Program-made: the position numbers and the translations under genes | The notes under the pieces: generated by a model | What the model was told of the DNA's origin: nothing | Database searches by the model: none | The model's input: the letters and a program-made list of their open reading frames with translations, nothing else | Source: Cylindrospermum stagnale PCC 7417 | GTDB lineage: Bacteria; Cyanobacteriota; Cyanobacteriia; Cyanobacteriales; Nostocaceae | Reading direction: 5' to 3' | Assembly: GCF_000317535.1 (NCBI RefSeq) | Contig: NC_019757.1 | Span: forward strand, 5,917,501-5,981,500 | DNA length: 64,000 bases | In this document: positions 8,405 through 21,403 of the stretch, one piece after another | How positions within the stretch are numbered: position 1 is the stretch's first letter | Layout: every line of letters starts with the position of its first letter

Positions 8405-8791
8405 ATGAAACCACTGGAATTGCTACCTGCTGAGATTCGCGCTCAACTACCGCCTCTCTATTCCCAAGAAAAAAACCCTGACCCCATAGCTTATGTAAAG
8501 TTTTTTACCCCAGATTTTGACTGGACTTGGTACGGGACAGAGTTTGATGGTGAGGATCTCTTCTTTGGTTTAGTCCAGGCACAGGAGGAAGAACTAGGCT
8601 ATTTTTCTTTGCAAGAGCTGCGAGGATTTCGCGGCCCAATGGGATTACCAATTGAGCGAGATTTATGGTTTAAGCCTACTCCTTTGTCAAGATTGCGGGA
8701 AGAGGGCAACCCCGAAATCTCTGAGAATGCAGAACAAGAAGATCCAGCCCATTTTGTGTACTTAATTAGTCAAGTTTTTGAAAACAACTAA
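8405..8791 (+). CDS. DUF2958 domain protein
   Basis: The 128-aa product (MKPLELLPAEIRAQLPPLYSQE...) matches the DUF2958 family in its start, in AYVKFFTPDFDWTWYGTEFD, in DLFFGLV and in ELGYFSLQELRGFRGPMGL. The ATG at 8405 is preferred over an in-frame ATG at 8390 because the family starts with this segment. DUF2958 proteins are found mostly on plasmids and integrative elements; their activity is unknown. This supports a mobile origin for the left region. Confidence 0.85.
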   Translation: MKPLELLPAEIRAQLPPLYSQEKNPDPIAYVKFFTPDFDWTWYGTEFDGEDLFFGLVQAQEEELGYFSLQELRGFRGPMGLPIERDLWFKPTPLSRLREEGNPEISENAEQEDPAHFVYLISQVFENN

Positions 8792-8895
8792 TTAACAACG
8801 GCTTCGCCGAACGTCCTACCGGAGATAGTCGCATAGATAAGCGATTGCCTCCGGTGTGGTGCGGCCCGTCGCGTTCTCTCCATTATTTCGATCCT

Positions 8896-9192
8896 ATGCA
8901 AGCAAAACTCATCTACCTAAACCACGAAATCACGGTAACTCTACCAGACCCAGCAGAGGATAACACTGTAAAAGTATGCATTAATAAACTACCGGGAACC
9001 TATGACGAAATCCTCTACAATGCCTATCTCACAAATTTTCAGTTTAGTGGCGATAGCGTTGACCCTAATAACTGGATTCTAGAGGCTCTCGAAGCTGCTA
9101 TTAAAACCATAAGCGGGTACGGCACAGTTTACGCAGAAATAACCACAGGTGAACAACACAGCAGCGAAGACTTGGGAGACAACCCATTTTAA
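8896..9192 (+). CDS. Hypothetical protein, 98 aa
   Basis: The start at 8896 (MQAKLIYLNHEITVTLPDP) is chosen because the upstream in-frame part (from 8845) runs through GC-rich repeat-like sequence. The product is short, with beta-strand-like segments and an acidic end. It belongs to the row of small accessory genes 7653-9651. No domain is recognised. Confidence 0.5.
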   Translation: MQAKLIYLNHEITVTLPDPAEDNTVKVCINKLPGTYDEILYNAYLTNFQFSGDSVDPNNWILEALEAAIKTISGYGTVYAEITTGEQHSSEDLGDNPF

Positions 9193-9243
9193 TTACTAGC
9201 GATACCTCCCCAATTTGCTTTAATAAAGTACACTGGCGTTACA

Positions 9244-9651
9244 ATGAACAACATCGAAAAAGCACTTGAAATTTTGCAGTTGACGCAAGACGGAGACAAG
9301 CTATCACCGCGACAACTAAAGCTGCTTGAAATGTCCGTTAATGGTTTCTTATCTGAAGTAGGACAAGAAAGCTTTAGTGAGCTACACAAGAAAGTTTTAG
9401 GCGGCAATTACCAAGAGTGGTTTCATGATATTGAAGGTCTAACTAAAGACCATCATGGATATATCTATTGGAAAGGAGATCACGTTGAACACTACTCTTT
9501 TCGGGGAGATTACGAAGTAGAAAAAGCCGCAGCCCAAGAGCTAGCGGCAAGATGTAAGCACCTAGAAGCTATTGGTGTAGAACCATCTGTGATCACTGCT
9601 ATCTGGCAATGGGAAGAGTACCAAAACATAACCCCAGCACAGTCTAACTAG
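9244..9651 (+). CDS. Hypothetical protein, 135 aa
   Basis: The frame starts at an ATG 52 bp after the preceding gene. The product is hydrophilic with a helical N-terminal half, a central aromatic segment (HHGYIYWKGDHVEHYSF) and a helical end. It is the last accessory gene before the rpoC2 3' end and converges on it. No family was recognised. Confidence 0.55.
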   Translation: MNNIEKALEILQLTQDGDKLSPRQLKLLEMSVNGFLSEVGQESFSELHKKVLGGNYQEWFHDIEGLTKDHHGYIYWKGDHVEHYSFRGDYEVEKAAAQELAARCKHLEAIGVEPSVITAIWQWEEYQNITPAQSN

Positions 9652-9813
9652 CAGACAATGGAGGGCGATCGCCTCTTATGCGTTGAGTAACCAAGAAGAG
9701 CGATCGCTTGTATTTTGGTTTGTCCTAAGAAAATGTAATAGCTCTCACCGCAGGAGGGTGATCGCCAAAACTCCATAACTCCGACGCCCCTTGTGGGGGC
9801 TAAAGAAAGCGAA

Positions 9814-12800
9814 TCAAGAGCTACACAAACACCTTGGTGAGTCCCTACCACCGACTCCGCTGCGCTCCGTCCGTGGGTTGACGGATGGCACAGACTCCGC
9901 TTCGCTCCGTCCGTGCTTGGGTGAGCGGGTGGGGTGAGGGGGTGGGTGGTGGGTCTCAACATCAGCAATCAATTCATCTTCTTCGTCTAAAATTGACCGT
10001 TCTGTGCGTCTGTTGCCAAAGCTAGACTCACTCAAAGTTGGCGCATCTAAGTTATAAGCGCGGGCGGTGCGGTCATCTAGCACCATATCCAAGGGGTCAT
10101 CGACTTCGTCTAAAACGCCGCTAGTTTCTAACACCGCGTAGTCTTCAATGGCGCCGGTTTCTTCATAGGCGTTGTAACCAGTCCCGGCAGGAATCAACCG
10201 CCCAATAATCACGTTTTCTTTTAACCCCCGCAGCCAGTCAGATTTACCTTCAATGGCGGCTTCAGTTAGCACTCTGGTGGTTTCTTGGAACGATGCAGCA
10301 GAAATAAAGCTGTCGGTGTTGAGCGATGCCTTGGTGATACCCAGCAACACGGGGGTATATTGGGCCCTCGCACCGCCGGTAATCGCCATCGCTTCGTTCA
10401 CTTGCTCAACTTGGCGCAATTCCACCAACTCCCCAGGCAGCATGGTGGTGTCACCACCATCATCAATCCGCACCTTGTTGGTCATCTGGCGAACAATTAC
10501 TTCAATGTGCTTGTCAGAAATATCAATGCCTTGAGACTGATAAACCATCTGCACTTCGTTCACCAAAAAGGTCTGCACTTTTTGCAGGGCATGGCTGGCA
10601 CAGGCATAGATTCCATCCTCAGAACCCAGGCTAAAGAAGATTTCCAAAATTTCGTGGGGGTTAGAGGGGCCATCACTCAGGGGTTGTCCGGCTAAGATAT
10701 GGGCACCATCGGGCACCATTAAGTTTTGTCCAGGTCCAAGGGGATAATCGGTGACTACTCCATTAGATTCTATAACCTTAATGGCGATCGCTTCATCGCC
10801 ATCACCATAAACCGTTTTCAGTTCTCCAGCCCGACGAGCCAAAATACAGGCTTCTTTCGGTTTCCGGGCTTCTAGCAGTTCTTCAATTCGGGGCAAACCT
10901 TGAATAATGTCTCCAGTTTTCGCCCGTTCAAACACCAACAGCACCAAGTTATCGCCCCGTTGCACCAAGTCTCCATCTTCTATTTGCAACACAGCCCCAG
11001 GGCTGACTCGATAAGGGCGACCAACCCGCAGAGTCACAGTGTAAGGAGAAGAGCTAGAGGCTAAAGTTCCATCATCAGCGCCTGTTGACTCGGAGGTCTG
11101 CAAGATTGCCTTTTTCACTTCCACCACCTGCCCAGACTCTGGTGCAAACACCCCAGGGGCAATTTCTGCACTTTCTACCAGCAAGTCACCCTTCTTCACC
11201 TTCGGTTGGCCTTGGGTGGGGATAGAAATCATGTCGCTGTGACGCAGCACCAAACAGCGGCGGACGTTTTCAGCAGCTCGATTCACACCCCTAACAATAC
11301 CCCCCTCTTTACACAAGATTTGCGTCCGCGCTACCACTGAGCCAGGGGCAATGGTCAGCCCGTCTTCTACTTCTAGAGTTGTTTGGGTGCTACCTTGAGT
11401 GGCGTCGGCTGAGATGTCGCGACGAATGACTAAAGATTCTAAAATCACCAACTGCAAACGCTGCACTTGGTCATCTTCGGTGTCGGGTACTAATTCAATA
11501 TCCGCAGCCAGAGGTGAGGCGTTGTGGTCTTGTTCCCCCTCTTGCTCAATTTCTAACACCAGTTGAGTCCGCAGCAGTTCCACCGATTCCACAGACTTGA
11601 CTCGCTCAGAGTCTTTGTAAGGCAACCGTTGCACTGCCCGCAACTGAATAGAACGCCCGGTTTGTTGACTAATTGAGGTAGTGGAAGGCACATCTGGGTT
11701 GCTGGGTACGGCAAACTCCACAACTGGACGACTTAACAGCGCCGGACCTTCTGGTGACTCTATATATTGGATATAGCGCAACTCTGTAGCCACTGACCCC
11801 TGAAATTCTTCACCGGGTTGAATAAAGGTGCCATCTTGCCCCATCACTGCTTCTGGGTCATCTACCATCAGCAGTACACCTGGCTTAATCACCACTTCTC
11901 GCAAAATGTCGTTTTTCTGGGTGACTTCTACCACGCCGCTGGTTTGGCAGAAAATATCTTTGACAACTTCAGTGCCGGCTTCTACAAACTGCCCATCTTC
12001 TACCAACAGCAAAGAGATATCTTTGTTGACTTCGTGGGTTTCTTCAGGAATCCACAACAAAGTACCGCCCTGGACTACTTCATAGCCTAGCTTGGCTTTG
12101 CCTTTTTTCTGGACTTCCACCCCAGCAAATTTCAAAAAGCCGCCGGTGGTGGTGCGGTAGCGGTCGTCAATTAACTCAGCAACTACTTGCCCATTTTGCA
12201 CTTTTGTGCCTGGGGTGGCTCTGAGGTTAAATACCTGATTATTCCCTGTGGAAACTAAATAATTATTCCGACCTTGAGAGCTTTGGACTGTGACTGAGGC
12301 TTTGTCTAAAACTACAGAGGCGGTGATAATTTCAATTTCGCGCGTGCTCTTGCCGGGGGTCGCTTCTGGCAACCGCACTACACCACCGTGGACTGTGGTT
12401 AATTTGGTTTCTGCTAACACGCCATTGAAGACTATCGCATCTCCATTGTGCACTACCAACTCAGCCCCTGGTGGCAAGTTATAAACTTCCCCAGAGAGAA
12501 TCCAAATCAAACCCCCCCTAGCGGCAGTGATGGTGGTGTTGCCTTGGCGGTCGGTTTTTTGTTCTGGCACCACTTCGGCAAACTGCACTTCTCCCGCCAA
12601 GTCGGTGGCTACATCCTTCACCGCCTTCTCTGTATTAGCGCGGGTGGTACGTCCCCCCAGAGCCACCTCTGCCAGCAACTGACCGATTTTTACCTGCTGC
12701 CCATCTACTATATAAAGTGTAGAACCTTGGGTCACATGAATTTCTTGGTTGGCTGGGGTCTCACCGCCTTCTTTTTTCGGCTCCAACACAATCACGCCGT

Positions 12801-13956
12801 TGGCTTCTACATACATGGCGTCTTCACCATGACGGGTGCGGTAAGGACGAGTCCGCAATTTGCGCGGCAGACGAATTGTGCCATCGGTTTTCGAGCGTAC
12901 CTGCTGGGCGACTTCCCCGGTGAACACACCCCCGGTGTGGAATGTCCGCATCGTTAGCTGGGTACCAGGTTCACCGATACTTTGGGCGGCAATAATCCCC
13001 ACTGCTTCCCCTAAATCTACCATTTTCGCATGGGCCAAACTCCAGCCATAGCAGTGTTGGCACACAGAACGAGCAGCTTCGCAGGTGAGGGGGCTGCGAA
13101 CTACAACTTCTACTACATTAGATTTGTGAATTTTGATCGCCAATTCATCAGAAATCGGCGTATTTCGGGTAGCAATAATTTCCTTGGTGGTGGGGTGTAG
13201 CACATCTTCTGCCAATACCCTGCCCATCAACCGATTTCCCAAGGGAATCAACACCTTAGCCCCCTCGGTCATTGACCGCACCGGCACACCCCTAGTGGTG
13301 CCGCAGTCAAATTCGCGAATAATCACATCCTGGGAGACATCCACCAACCGCCGGGTGAGATAACCAGAGTCCGCAGTCCGCAAGGCAGTATCCACCAACC
13401 CCTTGCGGGCACCATAAGAAGAAATAATATATTCTGTAACCGTCAACCCTTCCCGGAAGTTGGTTTTAATTGGTAAGTCAATAATTTCCCCTTGGGGGTC
13501 TGCCATCAGTCCCCGCATCCCCACCAACTGCCGCACCTGAGAGATATTACCCCGGGCCCCAGAGAATGCCATCATATACACAGAGTTCAGGGGGTTGGTC
13601 TTTTTAAAGTAGACCACCACCTCATCTTTCAGCAGTTCCGAAGTTCCATTCCAGGTGTCAATTACCTTTTGGAACCGTTCCACTTCAGTAATTTCTCCCC
13701 GCTGATAACGAGTCTCTGTAGCGCGAATTTCTTCTTCGGCTGCTTCCAACAATCGGCGCTTGGTGGGCGGCACCATCAAGTCATCTACACTGATAGAAAC
13801 CCCGGCTTTGGTGGCATAGCGAAAGCCCAAGTCCTTCAACTTATCCGCCATCACCGCTGTGCGTGCAGTCCCGTAATGGGTAAACGCCCAGGAAATTAAA
13901 TTTCTCAGTTGACCCTTGTCAACCACACGATTGCGAAAAATCATTTTTTCTGTCAT
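9814..13956 (-). CDS. rpoC2: RNA polymerase beta'' subunit RpoC2, C-terminus extended by repeat DNA
   Basis: This 1380-aa protein is the cyanobacterial beta'' subunit, the C-terminal half of bacterial beta'. It starts [17 protein letters not shown] and contains the trigger-loop region ([19 protein letters not shown]) and the large lineage-specific insertion. With RpoB, RpoC1 and alpha it forms the RNA polymerase core. After [12 protein letters not shown] the sequence changes to a Pro/Arg/Ser-rich tail of about 52 residues encoded by the repeats at 9853-9914, so the native 3' end seems lost. It lies 253 bp after the rpoC1 fragment on the same strand. Confidence 0.96.
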   Translation of the reverse strand: MTEKMIFRNRVVDKGQLRNLISWAFTHYGTARTAVMADKLKDLGFRYATKAGVSISVDDLMVPPTKRRLLEAAEEEIRATETRYQRGEITEVERFQKVIDTWNGTSELLKDEVVVYFKKTNPLNSVYMMAFSGARGNISQVRQLVGMRGLMADPQGEIIDLPIKTNFREGLTVTEYIISSYGARKGLVDTALRTADSGYLTRRLVDVSQDVIIREFDCGTTRGVPVRSMTEGAKVLIPLGNRLMGRVLAEDVLHPTTKEIIATRNTPISDELAIKIHKSNVVEVVVRSPLTCEAARSVCQHCYGWSLAHAKMVDLGEAVGIIAAQSIGEPGTQLTMRTFHTGGVFTGEVAQQVRSKTDGTIRLPRKLRTRPYRTRHGEDAMYVEANGVIVLEPKKEGGETPANQEIHVTQGSTLYIVDGQQVKIGQLLAEVALGGRTTRANTEKAVKDVATDLAGEVQFAEVVPEQKTDRQGNTTITAARGGLIWILSGEVYNLPPGAELVVHNGDAIVFNGVLAETKLTTVHGGVVRLPEATPGKSTREIEIITASVVLDKASVTVQSSQGRNNYLVSTGNNQVFNLRATPGTKVQNGQVVAELIDDRYRTTTGGFLKFAGVEVQKKGKAKLGYEVVQGGTLLWIPEETHEVNKDISLLLVEDGQFVEAGTEVVKDIFCQTSGVVEVTQKNDILREVVIKPGVLLMVDDPEAVMGQDGTFIQPGEEFQGSVATELRYIQYIESPEGPALLSRPVVEFAVPSNPDVPSTTSISQQTGRSIQLRAVQRLPYKDSERVKSVESVELLRTQLVLEIEQEGEQDHNASPLAADIELVPDTEDDQVQRLQLVILESLVIRRDISADATQGSTQTTLEVEDGLTIAPGSVVARTQILCKEGGIVRGVNRAAENVRRCLVLRHSDMISIPTQGQPKVKKGDLLVESAEIAPGVFAPESGQVVEVKKAILQTSESTGADDGTLASSSSPYTVTLRVGRPYRVSPGAVLQIEDGDLVQRGDNLVLLVFERAKTGDIIQGLPRIEELLEARKPKEACILARRAGELKTVYGDGDEAIAIKVIESNGVVTDYPLGPGQNLMVPDGAHILAGQPLSDGPSNPHEILEIFFSLGSEDGIYACASHALQKVQTFLVNEVQMVYQSQGIDISDKHIEVIVRQMTNKVRIDDGGDTTMLPGELVELRQVEQVNEAMAITGGARAQYTPVLLGITKASLNTDSFISAASFQETTRVLTEAAIEGKSDWLRGLKENVIIGRLIPAGTGYNAYEETGAIEDYAVLETSGVLDEVDDPLDMVLDDRTARAYNLDAPTLSESSFGNRRTERSILDEEDELIADVETHHPPPHPTRSPKHGRSEAESVPSVNPRTERSGVGGRDSPRCLCSS
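9853..9914. repeat. Duplicated GACTCCGC-GCTCCGTCCGT repeat inside the rpoC2 3' end
   Basis: Two 22-bp copies (9853-9874 and 9893-9914, differing at one base) lie 40 bp apart and are GC-rich compared with the neighbourhood. They are translated as the odd C-terminal tail of RpoC2. Sequences of this kind occur as dispersed repeats in Nostoc-type genomes. Confidence 0.6.
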
Positions 13957-14030
13957 TTGTCAATCAATTGTTAGTTGTGAGTCTTGGTAAGAGGCAGAAG
14001 GCAAGAGGCAAGAGGCAATGAGGCAAGAGA

Positions 14031-14208
14031 GTTTTAGACTGTTCAACAGAATTCAAAACAATAGTTATTTGTTAGTTGTGAGTCTTGCCTTGAGGCAAGA
14101 GGCAAGGGGCAAGAGGGTTTTAGACTGTTCAACAGAATTCAAAACAATAGTTATTTTTATTTACGCCTTTCTACTTATTGCCCATTACCCATTACCCATT
14201 ACCCATTA
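14031..14208. repeat. Repeats in the rpoC1-rpoC2 spacer
   Basis: An exact 40-bp direct repeat starting GTTTTAGACTGTTCAACAG occupies 14031-14070 and 14117-14156, with GAGGCAAGAGGCAAG stutters in front of each copy. Four CCCATTA heptamers (14181-14208) follow and touch the rpoC1 stop codon. This is typical of cyanobacterial short tandem repeats in spacers. Confidence 0.8.
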
Positions 14209-14209
14209 C

Positions 14210-15424
<1,215 letters not shown>

Positions 15425-15443
15425 TCACCTCTACTATTTTCCC

Positions 15444-15905
15444 CTAAGAATTTTGTTTTAAAAATTTTTGGTGCTCGTAAGCTGCAACTATATGATGACA
15501 AAATATCTTGTGGTTTAAAGCCTTGTAAAGCTGCGGTAGTTCTTCCTGCATTCGATTAAACCAGCAGCGATATCTCATGCAATCACAAGTCCACTTTTTA
15601 TTTTTAATAGAAACAGAATATTTGCGAGCACCACCCTGAAAAGAGCTGACCAAGAAACCGCCCGGCACTTTTTCCACAGATAGCTGGTAGGCTTTTGTAT
15701 CTGCCTCCAGTTTCAAAACTTTCGCCAAATCAGCATAACTAACCAGTCCGGCTTGTTTTACCCATACGCCAGTGGCCCAAGCTTCAATAGTTAGATCATG
15801 CTGATTAAAGTTTTTTGTCCATTTAGTTCTATCCATTTGATAAAGCAAGGATGATAGTACATACTTACTCATTGTCTGGCTCATTAACTCGCTTGAAACT
15901 TTCAT
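15444..15905 (-). CDS. SWIM zinc-finger protein, 153 aa
   Basis: The C-terminal part shows the SWIM pattern CxCx(n)CxH: C107-x-C109 in KWTCDC and C136-x-H138 in [16 protein letters not shown] domains bind zinc and usually serve DNA or protein contacts. The gene lies inside the 1.1-kb segment that replaces the 5' part of rpoC1, on the same strand as rpoC1, and its promoter may be what drives the truncated rpoC1 and rpoC2. It is divergent from the SLOG-fold gene at 15977 with a shared palindrome between them. Function is not known. Confidence 0.75.
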   Translation of the reverse strand: MKVSSELMSQTMSKYVLSSLLYQMDRTKWTKNFNQHDLTIEAWATGVWVKQAGLVSYADLAKVLKLEADTKAYQLSVEKVPGGFLVSSFQGGARKYSVSIKNKKWTCDCMRYRCWFNRMQEELPQLYKALNHKIFCHHIVAAYEHQKFLKQNS

Positions 15906-15925
15906 AATTTTCCCTCAATTTCTTG

Positions 15926-15953
15926 TATTATAGCATGGGGTCACGCTATAATA
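15926..15953. promoter_or_regulatory. Operator-like palindrome between the SWIM and SLOG genes
   Basis: Perfect 9-bp arms TATTATAGC (15926-15934) and GCTATAATA (15945-15953) are separated by 10 nt. The minus strand reads ATAGCGTGACCCCATGCTAT, closely like the two sites at 7545-7618. TATAAT-like boxes are part of the arms, so a bound repressor would cover both divergent promoters. Confidence 0.6.
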
Positions 15954-15976
15954 GAATAAGAAATGAGGAGAAAATC

Positions 15977-16477
15977 ATGATTTTAGATATTGCATTTACC
16001 GGGCCCAGAAAGTTAACAACCCATGAGGAAAAGAGAATTTATAAAGAAATTAGTGGCAATTTCATTACAAAAAGTAATTCTTACTGGTATGTCGGCGATG
16101 CTGAAGGCTTAGATAATTTCATTGTGAGAGCGGCAGGATATTATAAAAAGCCATTGAAAAAATTTGAAGTAGAAGGGCATGAAAAATGGCACTTTGTTAA
16201 TAGAAGCAAGAGGATGATAGAAGCGATCGCCGAGTCGGATAAGCCTTTACTGGTTGCTTTTCCTAATAAATCTTGCCCAACTGGTTGCAAGCCCTGCAAA
16301 AATCCTAACGGAGAAGGCAGCGGAACCTGGCTAACTATTGCTTATGCAGTTTATAAAGGAATACCTCTTTATATTTTCCCACTAGAATATAGTATTGATA
16401 TACCATCCTGGATTTCAGAGGCTGGAGGGAAGACAGCTGCAAAACAAACAGAACCCCAGCAGATGAAACTTTTCTAA
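15977..16477 (+). CDS. SLOG/DUF2493-like Rossmann-fold protein, 166 aa
   Basis: The start at 15977 (MILDIAFTGPRKLT) follows gaggagaaaatc, a strong ribosome site; an in-frame ATG at 15923 overlaps the palindrome and is less likely. Features of YspA/DUF2493-type SLOG proteins are visible: IAFTGPRKL, VGDAEGLDNF, HFVNRSKRMIEA and GTWLTIAYAVYKGIPL. SLOG proteins bind nucleotides or nucleotide-derived ligands and occur in mobile and defence loci. It is convergent with rpoB, 43 bp from its stop, inside the insert that replaces the rpoB-rpoC1 junction. The specific role is unknown. Confidence 0.75.
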   Translation: MILDIAFTGPRKLTTHEEKRIYKEISGNFITKSNSYWYVGDAEGLDNFIVRAAGYYKKPLKKFEVEGHEKWHFVNRSKRMIEAIAESDKPLLVAFPNKSCPTGCKPCKNPNGEGSGTWLTIAYAVYKGIPLYIFPLEYSIDIPSWISEAGGKTAAKQTEPQQMKLF

Positions 16478-16520
16478 TTTTTAAAAACTAATAGCTGATT
16501 TTTCATGACTAAAAGAAAGA

Positions 16521-19500
16521 TCAGCTTTGAACCACTTTTGTTTTGCCTAAAGATTGTAGTTCTCGCATCAACACCTTAAAGGATTCAGGAGTACCGGGTC
16601 GGGAAATTGACTTGCCTTTAACAATGGCATTGAGGGCTTCATTCCGCCCTTGCATGTCGTCAGATTTCACCGTCAGTAACTCCTGCAAGGTGTAAGCTGC
16701 CCCAAATGCTTCCAGCGCCCACACTTCCATTTCTCCAAACCGCTGGCCGCCTTGCTGGGCCTTACCACCCAAGGGTTGCTGAGTAACCAGCGAGTAGGGG
16801 CCTGTTGACCGGGCGTGGATTTTGTCATCGACTAAATGCACCAGCTTCAGCATATAAGCTACGCCGATGGTGATTGGTCGGTCAAAGGGTTCGCCAGTGC
16901 GACCATCAAAGACCATAATTTTGCCGGGGTCATCGGGGTTATATACCCAGAGTTTGCTGGTTTCGTCTCTGGCTTCTTGCAATTTGCCGTGGACAATGCG
17001 GCGAGAAGACTCCTCACCATACATTTCGTCAAAGGGTGTAATCTTAAACCGCACCCCTAAGTTATGACCCGCCCAACCCAAGAGACACTCAAACACCTGG
17101 CCGACATTCATCCGGCTGGGTACACCCAAGGGATTGAGCACTATATCTACTGGGGAGCCGTCGGGCAAGTAGGGCATATCTTCAGCCGGGAGAATTCGCG
17201 AGATAATGCCTTTGTTGCCGTGGCGTCCTGCCATTTTGTCGCCGACTTGGATTTTCCGTTTTTGGGCGACATACACCCGGACTACCATGTTGGCTCCTGG
17301 TGGCAGTTCATCACCTTGTTCGCGGGTAAACAGGCGCACATCGACGACCCTTCCTTTTTCGCCGTTGGGCACTCGCAGAGAGTTGTCGCGCACATCTCGC
17401 GCTTTTTCGCCGAAGATGGCCCGCAGGAGTTTTTCTTCTGGGGGTTGGTCAGATTCACCTTTGGGGGTGACTTTGCCGACTAAGATATCCCCAGCTTCTA
17501 CCCAGGCACCAATGCGGATGATGCCCTGTTCGTCTAGTTGTCGCAGGGCATCTTCACCGACGTTGGGAATTTCTCTAGTGATTTCTTCTGGGCCTAGTTT
17601 GGTTTGTCTGGCCTCAATTTCATATTTTTCGATGTGAATTGAGGTGTAGACATCGTCTTGCACTAGGCGCTCAGAAATTAAGATGGCGTCTTCGTAGTTG
17701 TAGCCTTCCCAAGGCATGTAGGCGACTACGATGTTTTGCCCTAGGGCTAATTCTCCGCCTTCGGTAGAGGAGCCATCTGCCAGCACTTGCCCAGCAACTA
17801 CTCGCTCTCCGGTGCGGACTAGGGGTTTTTGGTTGAGACAGGTGTCTTGGTTAGAGCGCTGATATTTAGAAAGGGTGTATCTAATTTCTTGAACTTTGTC
17901 GGTTGTCTGTGATGCTTTATCAGTTGTTTTGCCACTGGTGATTGACGATTGATTACGGACTCTGACGCGAATTTCGGCAGCATCGACGTAGGTGACATCG
18001 CCGTCGGTGCGGGAGACTATCACCATGCCGGAGTCTCTGGCGCCCTGTGCTTCTAAGCCAGTGCCGACTAAAGGGCGCTCTGGCTTGAGTAGGGGCACTG
18101 CCTGCCGTTGCATGTTAGAACCCATGAGTGCCCGGTTGGCATCGTCATGTTCTAAGAAGGGAATCATGCTAGTAGCCACAGAGACTATCTGCACTGGAGA
18201 AACTGCCACGTAATCCACCTGCTCTGGTGTGGTGGTGGAGAACTCTTGGCGATAGCGCACGGGCACTTGGGGTCCTATGATGTAGCCGTTGTCGTCTACT
18301 GGCACATCTCCCGGTGCTACCCGCAAATCGTCTTCTTCGTCGGCAGTCATGTAAACCGGTGCGAGGTCAAACCGCACGCGGGCGTTTTCTACTGGTCTAA
18401 AGGGTGTTTCTAAAAATCCATAGAGGTTAACGCGGGCATGGGTGGCTAGGGAACCAATTAAGCCGGCGTTGGGTCCTTCTGGTGTTTCAATGGGGCAGAT
18501 GCGTCCGTAGTGGCTGGGGTGAATATCTCGCACGGCAAAGCCTGCTCGTTCGCGGGTTAGCCCCCCTGGACCTAGGGCACTGAGGCGGCGTTTGTGGGTC
18601 AGTTCTGCTAAGGGATTGGTTTGATCCATGAACTGACTCAATTGGCTGGAGCCAAAGAACTCTTTAATCGCCGCTACTAATGGTTTGGGGTTGACCAAGG
18701 AGGCAGGTGTAAGAACTTCGGCGTCAGATACGGTCATCCGTTCCCGAATTATGCGTTCTAGACGGTTTAAGCCTACCCGTACTTGGTTTTGCAGTAGTTC
18801 GCCTACGCTTCTTACCCGGCGATTACCTAAGTGATCGATATCGTCAATACTACCGATGTCATATTCCAGGTTAATTAGGTAATCCACGGCGGCTAAGATG
18901 TCACCGGCAGTCAGCACGCGCATTGTGTCGGGAACGGAAAGCCGTAATTTCTTGTTGAGCTTATACCGACCAACGCGACCTAGGTCGTAACGTTTCGGGT
19001 CAAAGAAACGGGAGTCTAATAGCTGTTGCCCGCCTAAAACTGTGGGCGGTTCGCCAGGGCGCAGTTTGCGATATAATTCCATCAGGGCTTCTTCTTCGGA
19101 AAATTGCCCTTCTTTTTCGATGGTTTTTTGGAAGTATTCTGGGTGGCGTAGGGCGTCAAAAATTTCGTTGTCTGATAACCCTAGGGCTTTGAGGAGTACC
19201 TGCGCTGAGAGTTTACGGGTTTTGTCGATGCGTACCCATACCAAATCGTTACGGTCTGTTTCAAATTTCAGCCATGCCCCCCTGTTGGGGATTAAGCTAG
19301 CTGAGTATGTGCGCCGCCCGTTTTTGTCAATTTCTGATTTGTAGTAGACCCCAGGCGATCGCACTATTTGGTTAACAATCACTCGCTCGGCTCCGTTAAT
19401 AATAAACGTGCCGCGGTCTGTCATCAAAGGCAGATCTCCAATAAATACTTCTTGCTCTTTAATATCTCCTGTTTCTTTGTTCAGCAGGCGTGTGGGGACA

Positions 19501-19745
19501 TACATTTGTACTGCATAGGTGCTATCTCGCCGTTTTGCTTCTTCGACGCTGTACTTTGGCTCTTTAAGTTTGTAGTTGTGACCTAAAAAGTGCAGCTCCA
19601 GTTTGCCGGTGTAGTCTGTGATCGGACTAAAGGAGTTGAGTTCTTCTATTAGCCCTTCTTCCAAAAACCAGCGGAAGCTTGAACGCTGGATTTCAATCAA
19701 GTCGGGTAACAGAAAGGCGGGTTCCATATATGTTTCGTTTGTCAT
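16521..19745 (-). CDS. rpoB: RNA polymerase beta subunit RpoB, C-terminal tail replaced
   Basis: The product is the beta subunit, with the rifampicin-region context ([31 protein letters not shown]) and the [12 protein letters not shown] active-centre segment. The start at 19745 ([16 protein letters not shown]) agrees with homologues; an in-frame ATG at 19811 would add 22 residues. After [10 protein letters not shown] the frame ends in KTKVVQS, unlike other cyanobacterial RpoB proteins, which as I recall carry a further tail of about 40 residues. The break near 16542 is the left side of the replaced segment. The universal beta core is complete, since E. coli beta ends shortly after the same segment. 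Confidence 0.95.
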   Translation of the reverse strand: MTNETYMEPAFLLPDLIEIQRSSFRWFLEEGLIEELNSFSPITDYTGKLELHFLGHNYKLKEPKYSVEEAKRRDSTYAVQMYVPTRLLNKETGDIKEQEVFIGDLPLMTDRGTFIINGAERVIVNQIVRSPGVYYKSEIDKNGRRTYSASLIPNRGAWLKFETDRNDLVWVRIDKTRKLSAQVLLKALGLSDNEIFDALRHPEYFQKTIEKEGQFSEEEALMELYRKLRPGEPPTVLGGQQLLDSRFFDPKRYDLGRVGRYKLNKKLRLSVPDTMRVLTAGDILAAVDYLINLEYDIGSIDDIDHLGNRRVRSVGELLQNQVRVGLNRLERIIRERMTVSDAEVLTPASLVNPKPLVAAIKEFFGSSQLSQFMDQTNPLAELTHKRRLSALGPGGLTRERAGFAVRDIHPSHYGRICPIETPEGPNAGLIGSLATHARVNLYGFLETPFRPVENARVRFDLAPVYMTADEEDDLRVAPGDVPVDDNGYIIGPQVPVRYRQEFSTTTPEQVDYVAVSPVQIVSVATSMIPFLEHDDANRALMGSNMQRQAVPLLKPERPLVGTGLEAQGARDSGMVIVSRTDGDVTYVDAAEIRVRVRNQSSITSGKTTDKASQTTDKVQEIRYTLSKYQRSNQDTCLNQKPLVRTGERVVAGQVLADGSSTEGGELALGQNIVVAYMPWEGYNYEDAILISERLVQDDVYTSIHIEKYEIEARQTKLGPEEITREIPNVGEDALRQLDEQGIIRIGAWVEAGDILVGKVTPKGESDQPPEEKLLRAIFGEKARDVRDNSLRVPNGEKGRVVDVRLFTREQGDELPPGANMVVRVYVAQKRKIQVGDKMAGRHGNKGIISRILPAEDMPYLPDGSPVDIVLNPLGVPSRMNVGQVFECLLGWAGHNLGVRFKITPFDEMYGEESSRRIVHGKLQEARDETSKLWVYNPDDPGKIMVFDGRTGEPFDRPITIGVAYMLKLVHLVDDKIHARSTGPYSLVTQQPLGGKAQQGGQRFGEMEVWALEAFGAAYTLQELLTVKSDDMQGRNEALNAIVKGKSISRPGTPESFKVLMRELQSLGKTKVVQS

Positions 19746-20566
19746 GCCTCTACCTTTGTCAACCTGGTTAAACTTTCCCTTGGAATCTGCTGTGGGATGG
19801 TTCGCGACCATAGCTAGTATCTGTAGCTATTGGGGAACTTATCCTTACACCACCTGGTATTTACAGGTGTGGGCAAACGCAGTAATTAAGTCTGGAACGG
19901 GCGATTCTCATTCATAGGGTGATCGCCCTTGTTGGGGAGTAATGGCTGCTAAAATCCTGCTGTGGTATTGACTCAACAAGACCAGATAGTTGAGATATTT
20001 CTGTGTGTGATTGGCTTTCCTCACTTCCCCCTCCAAAGAGTGCGTTAATTAACCTTTGCAGATCTATACTGTTGTGTCTTCAAAACACCTCATCTATACT
20101 CACAGTTAGACCCTAAAACTGAGGAATTTGCGAGAGTCGGCGCTGAATCCGTATGGCTCGATTTTGCTTTCTTTGTACTCACAAGGCGATTACGTTTAAC
20201 AATTTTCTATAGATTCAATACACTGTCTGCCGCTGCTAAAGCAAAACTCCAGATCAACCTAGACTGCCACGGTTTGTCATCTATCTGTTTGTCATCTATC
20301 TATTGATAGCTCCCGCTTGTAGAGATAGGAGGATGTTCATGAACTAATGTTCAATAAAAATTTAATCCAACATTAAAAATCACAAATCTCCAATTGATAC
20401 GGTCAAGTTGATAACAGCGCAAAATCAAGATTAGGAGTTATGTGTTCCTACCTTTATCATTATGGCTCAAGCTAAATGTTTTGGAGGGGACGATTGTAGC
20501 ATATTTTTGTCTGCAAGCGAGGTTTATTTTTTTTCCTACAACTGATACCCAGTCCTGAGGTACAGT
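19746..20566. other. rpoB upstream / tatD downstream spacer
   Basis: This 0.8-kb spacer has no convincing gene. It should hold the rpoB promoter and leader on the minus strand. An inverted repeat GGGCGAT (19899-19905) / ATCGCCC (19922-19928) is the only clear structure near the rpoB side; the rest is AT-rich with a short direct repeat (tttgtcatctatct at about 20274-20300). Confidence 0.5.
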
Positions 20567-21355
20567 TTATAATTCAAAACCGAATAATTTACAGGCATTC
20601 TGGGTGGTTTGAGCGGCGATCGCCTCGACAGTTTCCCCACGCAGCATAGCCAGTTGCTCCGCGACATAACGGACATAGGAAGGTTCATTACGTTTTTCGC
20701 CCCGTTTGGGTACCGGAGAGAGAAAGGGGCAATCTGTTTCGATTAATAGGCGATCGCTGCTCACCATAACCGCTGAGGCTTTAATAGCTTTAGCATTTTT
20801 GAACGTTACTGTTCCACTAAAGCTAATGAATAAGCCTAAGTCGAGAAACCATTGGGTTTCTTCCGGTGTTCCACCCCAACAATGCATCACACCCCGCACC
20901 CTCTGTCCTTGGCTTTTATCTTGCCATTTTTGCAAAAGGGATCTTACCTGTGGCGCTGCCTCACGGCAGTGAATAATCACTGGTAAGTTGAGTTTACAAG
21001 CCACGCCCAGTTGCGCCTCAAAAACTATGCACTGTTGCTCGTAGTTATTTGCTTTGTAAAAATCCAGTCCCATTTCTCCAATAGCTACCACCTTGGGGTC
21101 AGAACTAGCCAGAGATTCTATTTTCTCGGCTGTCTCGCCGTTCCATTTATCAGCATCTAAAGGATGCAATCCAATGGCCAAGCTGAGTTCGGGAAACTGG
21201 TGTGCTATGGCTTGAATACTGGAAAACTCCCCTGGGTGAACGCAGGAATGTACTAAGCGCACTACACCGGCTTCTTGCCACCGCGAACGTACGGTTGCTA
21301 AATCCGGCTGGAAAAGGTCAAAGTTAAGATGAACGTGGGTGTCTATCAGATGCAT
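20567..21355 (-). CDS. tatD: TatD family metal-dependent hydrolase
   Basis: The 262-aa TIM-barrel protein shows the family metal ligands and motifs in order: DTHVHLNF (HxH), [10 protein letters not shown] (Glu), [16 protein letters not shown] and IETDCPFL (Asp). TatD enzymes are cytoplasmic metal-dependent DNases (3'-5' exonuclease activity) linked to DNA repair and quality control. The gene lies between rpsT and rpoB on the same strand, an arrangement I recall from other Nostoc-type genomes. Length is normal. Confidence 0.92.
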   Translation of the reverse strand: MHLIDTHVHLNFDLFQPDLATVRSRWQEAGVVRLVHSCVHPGEFSSIQAIAHQFPELSLAIGLHPLDADKWNGETAEKIESLASSDPKVVAIGEMGLDFYKANNYEQQCIVFEAQLGVACKLNLPVIIHCREAAPQVRSLLQKWQDKSQGQRVRGVMHCWGGTPEETQWFLDLGLFISFSGTVTFKNAKAIKASAVMVSSDRLLIETDCPFLSPVPKRGEKRNEPSYVRYVAEQLAMLRGETVEAIAAQTTQNACKLFGFEL

Positions 21356-21403
21356 GGTTTAGGCATTAGTTACTGTCATTAGTTATTAGCTAATGACTAA
21401 TAA

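Noticed and set aside
10253-13899. Several plus-strand frames opposite rpoC2
   Set aside because: All are antisense shadows of the conserved polymerase gene.
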